From: Mercurialis annua | Taxonomy: Eukaryota; Streptophyta; Magnoliopsida; Malpighiales; Euphorbiaceae | Direction of reading: 5' to 3' | DNA length: 64,000 nt | Assembly: GCF_937616625.2 (NCBI RefSeq) | Contig: NC_065574.1 | Span: 23,043,001-23,107,000 of the forward strand | Shown here: piece by piece, positions 50,001-63,710 of the stretch | How the letters are laid out: the number at the start of each line of letters is the position of its first letter | Numbering within the stretch: position 1 is the first letter of the stretch | Program-made: the position numbers and the translations under genes | Notes under the pieces: generated by a model | Told to the model about the DNA's origin: nothing | The model's database searches: none | What the model saw: the letters and a program-made list of their open reading frames with translations, nothing else

Positions 50001-52199
50001 CTTTTTAACGACTTAAGCCAAACGTTTACAAACGTCACGAAACTAATCCAAACGTTTAAAACTTTACAAAACCCTTTTCGGAAATATAAGCCAGACGTTT
50101 ACATACGTTACGAAACAAATCATAACGTTTAACCTTTTTAGCGATTTAAGCCAAACGTTTACAAACGTTACGAAACAAATCCAAACGTTTCCCTTTTTAG
50201 CGATTTAATCAAAACGTTTACAAATATTACGAAACAAATCCAAACATTTCACCTTTTTAGCTATTTAAGCCAAACGTTTACAAACGTTACGAAACAAATC
50301 CAAACGTTTCCCTTTTTTAGCGATTTAATCAAAACGTTTACAAACATTACGAAACAAATCCAAGCGTTTCACCTTTTTAACAATTTAAGCCAACCTTTAA
50401 AAACGTTACGAAATAAATCCAAACGTTTCCAATTTTTAGCGATTTAAGCCAAACGTTTACAAACATTACGAAACAAATCTAAACGTTTCACCTTTTTAGC
50501 GATTTAAGCCAAACATTTACAAATGTTGCGAAACAAAACAGGACGTTTCACCTTTTTTGCGATTTTAGCCAAACGTTTACAAACATTACAAAAGAAAACC
50601 AAACGTTTAAAACGTTACGAAACAAATCCAAGTGTGTCACCGTTTTAGCAATTTAAGCCAAACGTATAAAAACGTTGCAAAACAAATCCAAACGTTTCAC
50701 CTTTCTAACGATTTAAGCCAAATATTTACAAACGTTACGAAACAAATCCAAACGTTACGAAACAAAACCAAACGTTTACAAACGTTACGAAACAAATCCA
50801 AACGTTTCACCTTTTTAGCAATTTAAGCGAAATGTTTACAAACATTATAAAACTAATCCAAGCGTTTCACCTTTTAGCAATATAAGCAAAACGTTTACAA
50901 ACGTTGCGAAACAAATTCAAACGTTTCACCTTTTTAGCGGTTTAAGCCCAACGTTTACAAACGTTTGGAAACAAAACCAAACGTATACAAACGTAAGAAA
51001 TAAATCCAAACGTTTCCCCATTTTAGCGACTTAAGCCAAACGTTTAAAAATGTTACGAAACAAATCCAAACGTTTCACCTTTTTAGCGATTTAAGCCAAA
51101 TGTTTACAAACGTTACGAAACAAATCCAAACGTTTCACATTTTTAGCGATAGAAAGCCAAACGTTTATAAACGTTACGAAACAAAACCAAGCGTTTCACC
51201 TTTTTTGCAATTTATACCAAACATATACAAACGTAACGAAACAAATCCAAGAATTTCGCCTTTTTAGCGATTTAAGCCAAACGTTTACAAACGTTACGAA
51301 ACAAATCTAAAAGTTACTAAATAAAACCAAACTTTTACAAACGTTACGAAACAAATCCAAGCGTTTCACCTTTTTAGCAATTTAAACTAAACGTTTACAA
51401 ACGTTACGAAAAAAATCCAAACGTTTCACCTTTTTAGCGGTTTAAGACGAACCTTTACAAACGTTTGGAAACAAAACCAAACGTTTCACCTATTTTGTAA
51501 TTTAAGCCAAACGTTTATAAAAGTTATGAAACAAATCCAAACGTTTCCCTATTTAAGCGATTTAAGCCAAACGTTTAAAAACGTTACGAAATAAATCCAA
51601 ATGTTTCACCTTTTTAGCGATTTAAGACAAATGTTTACAAACGTTACGAAACAAATCCAAACGTTTTACATTTTTAGCGATTGAAGCCAAACCTTTACAA
51701 AAGTTACGAAACAAAACCAGGCGTTTCACCTATTTAGCAATTTAAACCAAAGGTTTACAAACGTAACGAAACAAATCCAAGAGTTTCACTTTTTTAGATT
51801 ATAAGCCAAACGTTTACAAACGTTACGAAACAAATCCAAACGATACGAAACAAAACCAAACGTTTACAAACGTTACAAAACAAATCAAGGCGTTTCACCT
51901 TTTAAGCAATTTAAGCGAAACATTTACAAACATTGCGAAACTAATCCAATCGTTTCACCTTTTTTAGCAATTTAAGCAAAACGTTTACAAACTTTTCACC
52001 TTTTTAGCGGTTTAAGCCGAACGTTTACAAACGTTTGGAAACAAAACCAAACATTTCACCTTTTTGGATATTTAAGCTAAACGTTTACAAACGTTACGAA
52101 ACAAATCCAAATGTTTCCCCATTTTAGCGATTTAAGGCAAACGTTTAAAAACGTTACGAAACTAATCCAAACGTTTCACCTTTTTAGCGATTTAAGCCA

Positions 52200-55100
52200 A
52201 ACGTTTACAAACGTTATGAAAAAAATCCAAACGTCTCACATTTTTAGCAATTGAAGCCAAACGTTTACAAACGCTACGAAACAAAACCAAGTGTTTCACC
52301 TTTTTAGCAATTTAAACCAAATGTTTACAAATGTTAAGAAACAAATCTTAACGTTTCAACTTATTAGCAATTTAAGCCAAACGCTACGAAACAAATCCAA
52401 GCGTTTCACTATTTTAAATATTTAAGCCAAACGTTTACAAACGTTACGAAACAAATCCTAACGATTCACCTTCTTAGCGATTTAAGACAAACGTTTACAA
52501 ACGGTACGAAACAAATACAAACGTTTAGCCTTTTTAGCGATTTAAGCCAAACGTTTACAAACCCTACGAAACAAATCCAAACGTTTCCCCTTTTTAACCA
52601 TTTAAGCCAAACGTTTACAAACGTTACGAAAAAAATCCAAAAGTTTCACCTTTTAAGTGATTTAAGCCAAACATTTACAAAAGTTACGACACAAATCCAA
52701 ACGTTTCACATTTTTAGCGATTAAAGCTAAACGTTTACAAAAGTTACGACACAAATCCAAACGTTTCACCTTTTTAGCGATTTAAGCCAAACGTTTACAA
52801 ACGTTACGAAAAAAATGCAAACGTTTCCCCTTTTTCGCGATATAAGCCAAACGTTCACAAACGTTACGAAACAAATCCAAACGTTTCACATTTTTAGCGG
52901 TTTAACCTTTTTAGCTATTTAAACCAAATGTTTACAAACGTTACGAAACAAATCCAAATGTTTCACCTATTTAGCGATTTAAGCCAAACGTTTACAAACG
53001 TTACGAAACAAATCCAAACGTTTCGCCTTTTTATCGATTTAAGCCAAACGTTTACAAACGTATGAAACAAATCCAAACGTTTCACGTTTTTAGCGATTTA
53101 TGCCAAAAGTTTACAAAGGTTATGAAACAAATCCAAAACGTTTCACATTTTTAGCGGTTTAACCTTTTTAGCTATTTAAACCAAATGTCTACAAACGTTA
53201 CGAAACAAATCCAAACGTTTCACCTATTTAGCGATTTAAGCCAAACGTTTACAAACGTTACAAAACAAAACCAAACTTTTAAAATGTTACAAAACCAATC
53301 CAAACGTTTCACATTTTTAGCGATTTAAGCCAAACGTTTTCAAACGTTAGGAAACAAAACCAAGCGTTTCACCTTTTTAGATTATAAGACAAATCCAAGC
53401 GTTTCACATATTTAGCCATTTGAGCCAAACGTTTACAAACGTTACGAAACAAATCCAAGGATTTCACCTTTTTAGCAATTTAAGCCAAATATTGACAAAC
53501 GTTATGAAACAAATCCAAACGTTTCCCCTTTTTTAACGATTTAAGCCAAACGTTTACAAACGTTACGAAACAAATCCAAACGTTTCACCTTTTATGCGAT
53601 TTAAGCCAAACATTTACAAAGGTTATGAAACAAATCTCAATGTTTCACCTTTTTAGCAATTTGAGGCAAAAGTTTACAAACGTTACGAAACAAATCCAAG
53701 CGTTTCACCATTTTAGCAATTTAGGCCAAACGTTTACAAACGTTACGAAACAAATCAAGGCGTTTCCCCTTTTCAGCAATTTAAACCAAAAGTTTATAAA
53801 CGTTACGAAACAAATCCAAACGTTTCACCTTTTTAGCGATTTAAGCCGAACGTTTACAAATGTTTCGAAAGAAAACCAAACATTTCACCTTTTTAGCAAT
53901 TTAAGCCAAATGTTTACAAACATTACGAAACAAATTCAAACGTTTTCCCGTTTTAGCGATATAAGCCAAACGTTTAAAACGTTACGAAACAAATCCAAAC
54001 ATTTCACCTTTTTAGCGATTTATACCAAACGTTTACAGACGTTACGAATAAAATCCAAATTTCTCCTTTTATGCAATTGAAGCCAAACGTTTACAAACGT
54101 TACAAAACAAATCCAAACGTCTAGCCTTTTTAGCTATTTAAGTCAAACATTTACAAACGTTACAAAACAAAGCCGTTTACAAACGTTACGAAACAAATCC
54201 AAGTGTTACAGCGTTTTAGCAATTTAAGCCAAACATTTACAAACGTTACGAAACAAATCCAAACGTTTCCCCATCTTAGCGATTTCAGCCAAACGTTTAC
54301 AAACGTTGCGAAACAAATTCAAACGTTTCCCCTTTTTAGCAATTTAAGCCAAACAGTTACAAACATTACGAAACAAATCCAAGCGTTTCACCTTTTTAGC
54401 AAATTAAGCCAAGCGTTTACAAAAGTTACGAAACAAATTCAAGCTTTTCACCTTTGTAGCAATTTAAGCCAAACGATTACAAATGTTACGAAACAAATCC
54501 AAACTTTTCACCTTTTTAGCGATTGAAGCCAAACAGTTACAAACGTTACGAAAGAAAGCCAAACGTTTACAAACGTTATGAAACAAATCCAAGTGTTTAA
54601 CCTTTTTAGCAATTTAAGCCAAACGTTACAAAACAAATCCAAACGTTTCACTTTTTTAGTGATTTAAGCCAAACATTTATAAATTTTTAGTGATTGAAGC
54701 AAAACGTTTACAAACGCTACAGAACAAATCCAAATGTTTCACCTTTTTAGCAATTTAAGCCAAATATTTGCAAACGTTACGAAACAAATTCAAACGTTTC
54801 ACCTTTTTCGCGATTCAAGAGAAATTTTTTAAACATTACGAAATAAATCCAAGCGTTTACAAACATTAAGGAACAAAAACAAACGTTTCGCATTTTTAGC
54901 AAATTAAGCCAAACATTTACAAACGTTACGAAACAAATCCAAACGATTCACCTTTTTAGCGATTGAAGTCAAACCTTTACAAACGTTACAAAACAAATCC
55001 AAAAAAATTACTATTTTAGCAATTTAAGCCCAACGTTTATAAACGTTACGAAACAAAACCAAACGTTTACAGACGGAACGATACAAATCTAAACGTTTCC

Positions 55101-58100
55101 AAATGTTACGAAACAAATCCAAATGTTTCCCCATATTAGCCATTTAAGTCAAACGTTTATAAACGTTACGAAATAAATCCTAACATTTCCCTTTTTTAGC
55201 AATTTAAGCCAAACGCTAGAAACGTCTACAAACGTTATGAAACAAATCCAAACGTTTACAAACATTACGGAACAAAAGCAAATGTTTCATATTTTTAGCA
55301 ATTTAAGCCAAACGTTTACAAACGTTGCGAAACAAATCCAATCATTTCACCTTTTTAATGATTGAAGGAAAACGTTTAGAAACGTTAAAAAACTAATCCA
55401 GACGTTTCCCCATTTTAGCGATTTAAGCCAATCGTTTATAAACGTTACAAAAAAAATAAACGTTTACAAACGTTGCGAAACAAATCCAAATGTTTACAAA
55501 CGTTACGAAACAAATCCAAATGTTTCCCAATTTTATCGATTTAAGCCAAACGTTTACAAATGTTTCGAAACAAAATCCAAACGTTTCACCTTTTCAGCGA
55601 TTTAAGCCAAAAGTTTACTAACGTTACAAATCAAATCCAAACTTTTCTCCATTTTAGCAATTTAAGCGAAATGATTAAAAACGCTACGAAACAAATCCAA
55701 ACGTTTAACTTTTTTTGCGATTGAATCCAAACGTTTAAAAACATTACGAAACAAATCCAAATGTTTCCCCATTTTAGCGATTTAAGCCAAACGTTTAAAA
55801 TGTTACAAAACAAATCCAAACGCTTCCCCTTTTTACTGATCGAAGCCAAACGTTTACAAATATTACGAAACAAATCCATACGTTTCCCGTTTTTAGCAAT
55901 TTAAGCCAAACCTTTACAAACGTTACGAAACAAATACAAACGTTTCACCTTTTTAGCGATTTAAGCCAAACGTTTACAAACGTTACGAAAAAAAACCAAA
56001 CGTTTCACATTTTTAGCGATTTAAGCCAAACGTTTACAAACGGTATGAAAAAAATCCAAACGTCTCACATTTTTAGCAATTGAAGCCAAACGTTTACAAA
56101 CGCTACGAAACAAAACCAAGTGTTTCACCTTTTTAGCAATTTAAACCAAATGTTTACAAATGTTAAGAAAAAAATCTTAACGTTTCAACTTATTAGCAAT
56201 TTAAGCCAAACGTTACGAAACAAATCCAAGCGTTTCACTATTTTAAATATTTAAGCCAAACGTTTACAAACGTTACGAAACAAATCCAAACGATTCACCT
56301 TCTTAGCGATTTAAGCCAAACGTTTACAAACGGTACGAAACAAATACAAACGTTTAGCCTTTTTAGCGATTTAAGCCAAACGTTTACAAACCCTACGAAA
56401 CAAATCCAAACGTTTCCCCTTTTTAACCATTTAAGCCAAACGTTTACAAACGTTACGAAAAAAATCCAAAAGTTTCACCTTTTAAGTGATTTAAGCCAAA
56501 CATTTACAAAAGTTACGACACAAATCCAAACGTTTCACATTTTTAGCGATTAAAGCTAAACGTTTACAAAAGTTACGACACAAATCCAAACGTTTCACCT
56601 TTTTAGCGATTTAAGCCAAACGTTTACAAACGTTACGAAAAAAATGCAAACGTTTCCCCTTTTTCGCGATTTAAGCCAAACGTTTACAAACGTTACGAAA
56701 CAAATCCAAACGTTTCACATTTTTAGCGGTTTAACCTTATTAGCTATTTAAACCAAATGTTTACAAACGTTACGAAACAAATCCAAATGTTTCACCTATT
56801 TAGCGATTTAAGCCAAACGTTTACAAACGTTACGAAACAAATCCAAACGTTTCGCCTTTTTATCGATTTAAGCCAAACGTTTACAAACGTATGAAACAAA
56901 TCCAAACGTTTCACGTTTTTAGCGATTTATGCCAAAAGTTTACAAAGGTTATGAAACAAATCCAAAACGTTTCACATTTTTAGCGGATTAACCTTTTTAG
57001 CTATTTAAACCAAATGTTTACAAACGTTACGAAACAAATCCAAACGTTTCACCTATTTAGCGATTTAAGCCAAACGTATACAAACGTTACGAAACAAAAC
57101 CAAACTTTTAAAATGTTACAAAACCAATCCAAACGTTTCACCTTTTTAGCGATTTAAGCCAAACGTTTTCAAACGTTAGGAAACAAAACCAAGCGTTTCA
57201 CCTTTTTAGATTATAAGACAAATCCAAGCGTTTCACATATTTAGCCATTTTAGCCAAACGTTTACAAACGTTACGAAACAAATCCAAGGATTTCACCTTT
57301 TTAGCAATTTAAGCCAAATATTGACAAACGTTATGAAACAAATCCAAACGTTTCCCCTTTTTTAACGATTTAAGCCAAACGTTTACAAACGTTACGAAAC
57401 AAATCCAAACGTTTCACCTTTTATGCGATTTAAGCCAAACATTTACAAAGGCTATGAAACAAATCTCAATGTTTCACCTTTTAGCAATTTGAGCCAAAAG
57501 ATTACAAATGTTACGAAACAAATCCAAGCGTTTCACCATTTTAGCAATTTAGGCCAAACGTTTACAAATGTTACGAAACAAATCAAGGCGTTTCCCCTTT
57601 TCAGCAATTTAAGCCAAAAGTTTATAAACGTTACGAAACAAATCCAAACGTTTCACCTTTTTAGCGATTTAAGCCGAACGTTTACAAATGTTTCGAAAGA
57701 AAACCAAACATTTCACCTTTTTAACAATTTAAGCCAAATGTTTACAAACATTACGAAACAAATTCAAACGTTTTCCCGTTTTAGCGATATAAGCCAAACG
57801 TTTAAAACGTTACGAAACAAATCCAAACATTTCACCTTTTTAACGATTTATACCAAACGTTTACACACGTTACGAATAAAATCCAAATTTCTCCTTTTAT
57901 GCAATTGAAGCCAAACGTTTACAAACGTTACAAAACAAATCCAAACGTCTAGCCTTTTTAGCTATTTAAGTCAAACATTTACAAACGTTACAAAACAAAG
58001 CCGTTTACAAACATTACGAAACAAATCCAAGTGTTACAGCGTTTTAGCAATTTAAGCCAAACATTTACAAACGTTACGAAACAAATCCAAACGTTTCCCC

Positions 58101-59865
58101 ATCTTAGCGATTTCAGCCAAACGTTTACAAACGTTGCGAAACAAATTCAAACGTTTCCCCTTTTTAGCAATTTAAGCCAAACATTTACAAACATTACGAA
58201 ACAAATCCAAGCGTTTCACCTTTTTAGCAAATTAAGCCAAACGTTTACAAAAGTTACGAAACAAATTCAAGCTTTTCACCTTTGTAGCAATTTAAGCCAA
58301 ACGATTACAAATGTTACGAAACAAATCCAAACGTTTCACCTTTTTAGCGATTGAAGCCAAACAGTTACAAACGTTACGAAAGAAAGCCAAACGTTTACAA
58401 ACGTTATGAAACAAATCCAAGTGTTTAACCTTTTTAGCAATTTAAGCCAAACGTTTACAAACGTTACAAAACAAATCCAAACGTTTCACTTTTTTAGTGA
58501 TTTAAGCCAAACATTTATAAATTTTTAGTGATTGAAGCAAAACGTTTACAAACGCTACAGAACAAATCCAAACGTTTCACCTTTTTAGCAATTTAAGCCA
58601 AATATTTGCAAACGTTACGAAACAAATTCAAACGTTTCACCTTTTTCGCGATTCAAGCGAAATTTTTAAAACATTACGAAATAAATCCAAGCGTTTACAA
58701 ACATTAAGGAACAAAAACAAACGTTTCGCATATTTAGCAAATTAAGCCAAACATTTACAAACGTTACGAAACAAATCCAAACGATTCACCTTTTTAGCGA
58801 TTGAAGTCAAACCTTTACAAACGTTACAAAACAAATCCAAAAAATTTACTATTTTAGCAATTTAAGCCCAACGTTTATAAACGTTACGAAACAAAACCAA
58901 ACGTTTACAGACGGAACGATACAAATCTAAACGTTTCCAAATGTTACGAAACAAATCCAAATGTTTCCCCATATTAGCCTTTTAAGTCAAACGTTTATAA
59001 ACGTTACGAAATAAATCCTAACATTTCCCTTTTTTAGCAATTTAAGCCAAACGCTAGAAACGTCTACAAACGTTATGAAACAAATCCAAACGGTTACAAA
59101 CATTACGGAACAAAAGCAAATGTTTCATATTTTTAGCAATTTAAGCCAAACGTTTACAAACGTTGCGAAACAAATCCAATCATTTCACCTTTTTAGTGAT
59201 TGAAGGAAAACGTTTAGAAACGTTAAAAAACTAATCCAGACGTTTCCCCATTTTAGCGATTTAAGCCAATCGTTAATAAACGTTACAAAAAAAATAAACG
59301 TTTACAAACGTTACGAAACAAATCCAAATGTTTACAAACGTTACGAAACAAATCCAAATGTTTCCCAATTTTATCGATTTAAGCCAAACGTTTACAAATG
59401 TTTCGAAACAAAATCCAAACTTTTCACCTTTTCAGCGAATTAAGCCAAAAGTTTACTAACGTTACAAATCAAATCCAAACTTTTCTCCATTTTAGCGATT
59501 TAAGCGAAATGATTAAAAACGCTACGAAACAAATCCAAACGTTTATCTTTTTTTGCGATTGAATCCAAACGTTTACAAACATTACGAAACAAATCCAAAT
59601 GTTTCCCCATTTTAGCGATTTAAGCCAAACGTTTAAAATGTTACAAAACAAATCCAAACGCTTCCCCTTTTTAGTGATCGAAGCCAAACGTTTACAAATA
59701 TTACGAAACAATTCCATACGATTCCCGTTTTTAGCAATTTAAGCCAAACCTTTACAAACGTTACGAAACAAATACAAACGTTTCACCTTTTTAGCGATTT
59801 AAGCCAAACGTTTACAAACGTTACGAAAAAAACCAAACGTTTCACATTTTTAGCGATTTAAGCCA
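52200..59865 (+). repeat. Higher-order repeat C: ~3.83-kb unit, two full copies
   Basis: Copy 1 is about 52200-56030 and copy 2 about 56031-59865. Landmarks: ACGTCTCACA at 52231 and 56060 (3829 apart); GTTACAGCGTTTTAGC near 54206 and 58034; an AAATGATTAAAAACGC block near 55671 and 59510 (3838-3839 apart). The period is close to 64 monomers, with small indels between copies. Parts of the unit are recognisably related to repeat B, so C and B share an ancestor. Confidence 0.9.
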
Positions 59866-61877
59866 AACGTTTACAAACATTACAAAACAAAACCAATCGT
59901 TTACAAACGTTACGAAACAAATCCAATCATTTCACCTTTTTAGCGATTGAAGCCAAACGTTTAGAAACGTTAAAAAACTAATCCAAACGTTTCCCCATTC
60001 TAGCGATTTAAGCCAATCGTTTATAAACGTTACAAAAAAATAAATGCTTACAAACGTTACGAAACAAATCCAAATGTTTACAAACGTTACGAAACAAATC
60101 CAAACGTTTCCCCATTTTATCGATTTAAGCCAAACATTTACAAACGTTTCGAAACAAAATCCAAACGTTTCACCTTTTTAGCTATTTAAGCCAAAAGTTT
60201 ACTAACGTTACAAATCAAATCCAAACGTTTCCCCATTTTAGCGATTTAAGCCAAATGATTAAAAACGCTACGAAACAAATCCAAACGTTTAACTTTTTTT
60301 GCGATTGAATCCAAACGTTTACAAACATTACGAAACAAATCCAAATGTTTCCCCATTTTAGCGATTTAAGCCAAACGTTTAAAATGTTACAAAACAAATC
60401 CAAACGCTTCCCCTTTTTACTGATCGAAGCCAAACATTTACAAATATTACGAAACAAATCCAAACCTTTCCTCTTTTTAGCAATTTAAGCCAAACGTTTA
60501 CAAACGTTACAAAACAAATCCAAAAAATTTACCATTTTAGCAATTTAAGCCCAACGTTTATAAACGTTATGAAACAAAACCAAACGTTTACAGATGTAAC
60601 GATACAAATCTAAACGTTTCCAAATGTTACGAAACAAATCCAAATGTTTCCCCATATTAGCGATTTAAGTCAAACGTTTATAAACGTTACGAAATAAATC
60701 CTAACATTTCACTTTTTTAGCAATTTAAGCCAAACGCTAGAAACGTCTACAAACGTTATGAAACAAATCCAAACGTTTACAAACATTACGGAACAAAAGC
60801 AAACGTTTCATATTTTTAGCAATTTAAGTCAAACATTTACAAACGTTACGAAACAAATCCAATCATTTCACCTTTTTAGCGATTGAAGGCAAACGTTTAG
60901 AAACGTTAAAAAACTAATCCAGACATTTCCCCATTTTAGCGATTTAAGCCAATCGTTTATATACGTTACAAAAAAAAATAAACGTTTACAAACGTTACGA
61001 AACAAATCCAAATGTTTACAAACGTTACGAAACAAATCCAAACGTTTCCATATTTTATCGATTTAAGCCAAACGTTTACAAATGTTTCGAAGCAAAATCC
61101 AAACGTTTCCCCTTTTTAGCGATTTAAGCCAATAGTTTACTAACGTTACAAATCAAATCCAAACGTTTCCCCATTTTATCGATATAAGCCAAATGATTAA
61201 AAACGCTACGAAACAAATCCAAACCTTTAACTTTTTTTGCGATTGAATCCAAACGTATACAAACATTACGAAACAAATCCAAATGTTTCCCCATTTTAGT
61301 GATTTAAGCCAAACGTTTAAAATGTTACAAAACAAATCCAAACGCTTCCCCTTTTTACTGATCGAAGCCAAACGTTTACAAATATTACGAAACAAATCCA
61401 AACGTTTCCCCTTTTCAGAAATTTAAGCCAAACCTTTACAAACGTTACGAAACAAATACAAACGTTTCACCTTTTTAGCGATTTAAGCCAAACGTTTACA
61501 AACGTTACGAAAAAAAACCAAACGTTTCACATTTTTAGCGATTTAAGCCAAACGTTTACAAACATTACAAAACAAAACCAATCGTTTACAAACGTTACGA
61601 AACAAATCCAAACGTTTCACCTTTTTAGAAATTTAAGCCAAACGTTTACAAACATTACGAAATAAATCAAAAAGTTTCCACATTTTAGCGATTTAAGCCG
61701 AACATTTACAAACGTTACGAAACAAAACCAAATATTTCATGTTCTTAGCTATTTAAGCCAAACGTTTACAAACGTTACGAAAAATATTCAAACGTTTCCC
61801 CTTTTTAGCGATTTATGCCAAACGTTTACAAACGTTACAAAACAAATCCAAACGTTTCACCTTTTTAGCGGTTTAAC

Positions 61878-63710
61878 CGTTTTAGCAATTTAAGCCAAAC
61901 ATTTACAAACGTTACGAAACAAATCCAAACGTTTCCCCATCTTAGCGATTTCAGCTAAACGTTTACAAACGTTACGAAACAAATTCAAATGTTTCCCCTT
62001 TTTAGCAATTTAAGCCAAACATTTACAAACATTACGAAACAAATCCAAGCGTTTCACCTTTTTAGCAAATTAAGCCAAACGTTTACAAACGTTACGAAAC
62101 GAATTCAAGCTTTTCACCTTTTTAGCAATTTATGCCAAACGATTACAAATCTTACGAAACAAATCCAAACGTTTGACCTTTTTAGCGATTGAAGCCAAAC
62201 ATTTACAAACGTTACGAAACAAAGCCAAACGTTTACAAACGTTATGAAACAAATCCAAGTGTTTAACCTTTTTAGCAATTTAAGCCAAACGTTTACAAAC
62301 GTTACAAAACAAATCCAAACGTTTCACCTTTTTAGTGATTTAAGCCAAACATTTATAAATTTTTAGTGATTGAAGCAAAACGTTTACAAACGCTACAGAA
62401 CAAATCCAAACGTTTCACCTTTTTAGCAATTTAAGCCAAATATTTGCAAACGTTACGAAACAAATTAAAACGTTTCACCTTTTTCGTGATTTAAGCGAAA
62501 TTTTTAAAACATTACGAAATAAATCCAAGCGTTTACAAACATTACGTAACAAAAAAAAAACGTTTCGCATTTTAAGCAAATTAAGCCAAACGTTTACAAA
62601 CGTTACGAAACAAATCCAAACGTTTCACCTTTTTAGCGATTGAAGTCAAACCTTTACAAACGTTACAAAACAAATCCAAAAAATTTACCATTTTAGCAAT
62701 TTAAGCCCAACGTTTATAAACGTTACGAAACAAAACCAAACGTTTACAGACGTAACGATACAAATCTAAACGTTTCCAAATGTTACGAAACAAATCCAAA
62801 TGTTTCCCCATATTAGCGATTTAAGTCAAACGTTTATAAACGTTACGAAATAAATCCTAACATTTCACTTTTTTAGCAATTTAAGCCAAACGCTAGAAAC
62901 ATCTACAAACGTTATGAAACAAATCCAAACGTTTACAAACACTATGGAACAAAAGAAAACGTTTCATATTTTTAGCAATTCAAGCCAAACGTTTACAAAC
63001 GTTACAAAACAAATCCAATCATTTCACCTTTTTAGCGATTGAAGGCAAACGTTTAGAAATGTTAAAAAACTAATCCAGACGTTTCCCCATTTTAGCGATT
63101 TAAGCCAATCGTTTATAAATGTTACAAAAGAAATAAACGTTTACAAACGTTACGAAACAAATCCAAATGTTTACAAACGTTACGAAACAAATCCAAATGT
63201 TTCCCAATTTTATCGATTTAAGCCAAACGTTTACAAATGTTTCGAAACAAAATCCAAACGTTTCACCTTTTTAGCGATTTAAGCCAAAAGTTTACTAACG
63301 TTACAAATCAAATCCAAACGTTTCCCCATTTTAGCGATTTAAGCCAAATGATTAAAAACGCTACGAAACAAATCCAAACGTTTAACTTTTTTTGCGATTG
63401 AATCCAAACCTTTACAAACATTACGAAACAAATCCAAATGTTTTCCCATTTTAGCGATATAAGCCAAACGTTTAAAATATTACAAAACAAATCCAAACGC
63501 TTCCCCTTTTCACTGATCGAAGCCAAACATTTACAAATATTACGAAACAAATCCAAACGTTTCCCCTTTTTAGCAATTTAAGCCAAACCTTTACAAACGT
63601 TACGAAAAAAATACAAACGTTTCACCTTTTTAGCGATTTAAGCCAAACGTTTACAAACGTTACGAAAAAAACCAAACGTTTCACATTTTTAGCGATTTAA
63701 GCCAAACGTT
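61878..63710 (+). repeat. Partial third copy of repeat C
   Basis: From TTTTAGCAATTTAAGCC-type sequence near 61878 to about 63710 the series of variants follows the second half of repeat C (for example CCCCATCTTAGCGATTTC near 54268, 58096 and 61935). The stretch in front, 59866-61877, is a rearranged mix: 60500-61620 repeats material found again at about 62660-63760, offset near 2155 bp. Confidence 0.85.
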
